From: Pseudomonas fluorescens
Lineage (GTDB): Bacteria > Pseudomonadota > Gammaproteobacteria > Pseudomonadales > Pseudomonadaceae
Reading direction: 5' to 3'
Length of the DNA stretch: 64,000 nucleotides
Assembly (NCBI RefSeq): GCF_902498065.1
Contig: NZ_CABVIR010000001.1
Coordinates: 496,001-560,000 of the forward strand
Within the stretch, counting starts at the first letter, position 1; every line of letters begins with the position of its first letter. Both the position numbers and the translations under genes were made by a program. Positions 63,895 through 64,000 of the stretch are shown here, in pieces. The notes under the pieces were generated by a model. That model did not search any database. It worked only from the letters and a program-made list of their open reading frames with translations, and was not told the origin of the DNA.

Positions 63895-64000
63895 ATGATC
63901 AAAGAAACCCCGAATCCCCCCGATGCGGATGACTGCACAGAAGTCGATTTCGAATCCCCACCCCGCAAACCCGCCGAGGCCGAGCGCCGTCCCAACCCCA
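63895..64000 (+). CDS. DUF3077/DUF6124-like small protein, 5' part only
   Basis: Thirty-five codons are visible to the window edge. The protein begins MIKETPNPPDADDCTEVDFE, the typical start of the short Pseudomonas DUF3077/DUF6124 proteins, of unknown function and often present in several copies. TTGGAGAGG upstream is a plausible ribosome site. The C4-like element directly precedes it and may regulate it. Confidence 0.72.
   Translation, partial: MIKETPNPPDADDCTEVDFESPPRKPAEAERRPNP

Noticed and set aside
1..64000. CRISPR arrays, tRNA or rRNA genes
   Set aside because: No regularly spaced repeats, CCA-ended cloverleaf candidates or ribosomal RNA signatures were noticed while reading the window.

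Overview
The window looks like a chromosomal segment of a Pseudomonas, most likely of the P. fluorescens group. The reasons are GC-rich coding DNA, REP-type palindromes built around a GTGGGAGC...GCTTGCC core, a periplasm-targeted malate:quinone oxidoreductase, a DUF2790 protein, and a DUF3077/DUF6124-like start at the right edge. This is inference from sequence features; no search was run. I see no rRNA, tRNA, CRISPR array or prophage.

Left edge (1-2063): a truncated small CDS, a glutaredoxin, an AhpD-like CXXC protein and an AraC-type regulator. The central left block (2345-26515) is a large exopolysaccharide locus of Wzx/Wzy type. It has an export module (short Wza-like protein, EpsL-like barrel, GumC/Wzz-like protein, separate tyrosine kinase), a reverse-strand operon (Wzy-like polymerase, glycoside hydrolase, GalE), a long forward operon (flippase, small twin-arginine protein plus GMC oxidoreductase, two hexapeptide acyltransferases, four glycosyltransferases, a DUF535 protein, a WecB/TagA/CpsF enzyme), a FemAB/BcsL-like acyltransferase and a WcaJ-type initiating transferase. 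Just upstream is a small secreted protein with a PEP-CTERM/VPLPA-like tail, although no exosortase is visible.

The middle (26893-50646) is mostly ordinary Pseudomonas gene content: an MscS-type channel, a thiolase, a metal-type two-component system with a DUF2790 neighbour, a secreted alpha/beta hydrolase, a ChrA transporter, a TctCBA tricarboxylate transporter, an SBF-type transporter, an aldehyde dehydrogenase and isochorismatase-type hydrolase pair divergent from an HxlR regulator, a complete FecI-FecR-TonB receptor signalling set, and a chemoreceptor.

The right part (50684-64000) is a patchwork of recombination scars and accessory DNA. A 153-bp tandem repeat duplicates the ilvD 3' end with synonymous divergence. 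A diverged duplicate of the mqo 3' end and terminator brackets a two-gene AT-rich islet (a zinc-ribbon-like protein and a two-helix membrane protein). After that come a DapF-like protein missing one catalytic cysteine, a frameshifted IS1182-family element, a lipoprotein, a secreted GH19/lysozyme-like enzyme followed at once by an integron attC-like site, an isochorismatase-type hydrolase, and a C4-antisense-like inverted structure in front of the truncated final gene. The islet at mqo and the attC-linked enzyme are the best candidates for undescribed biology.
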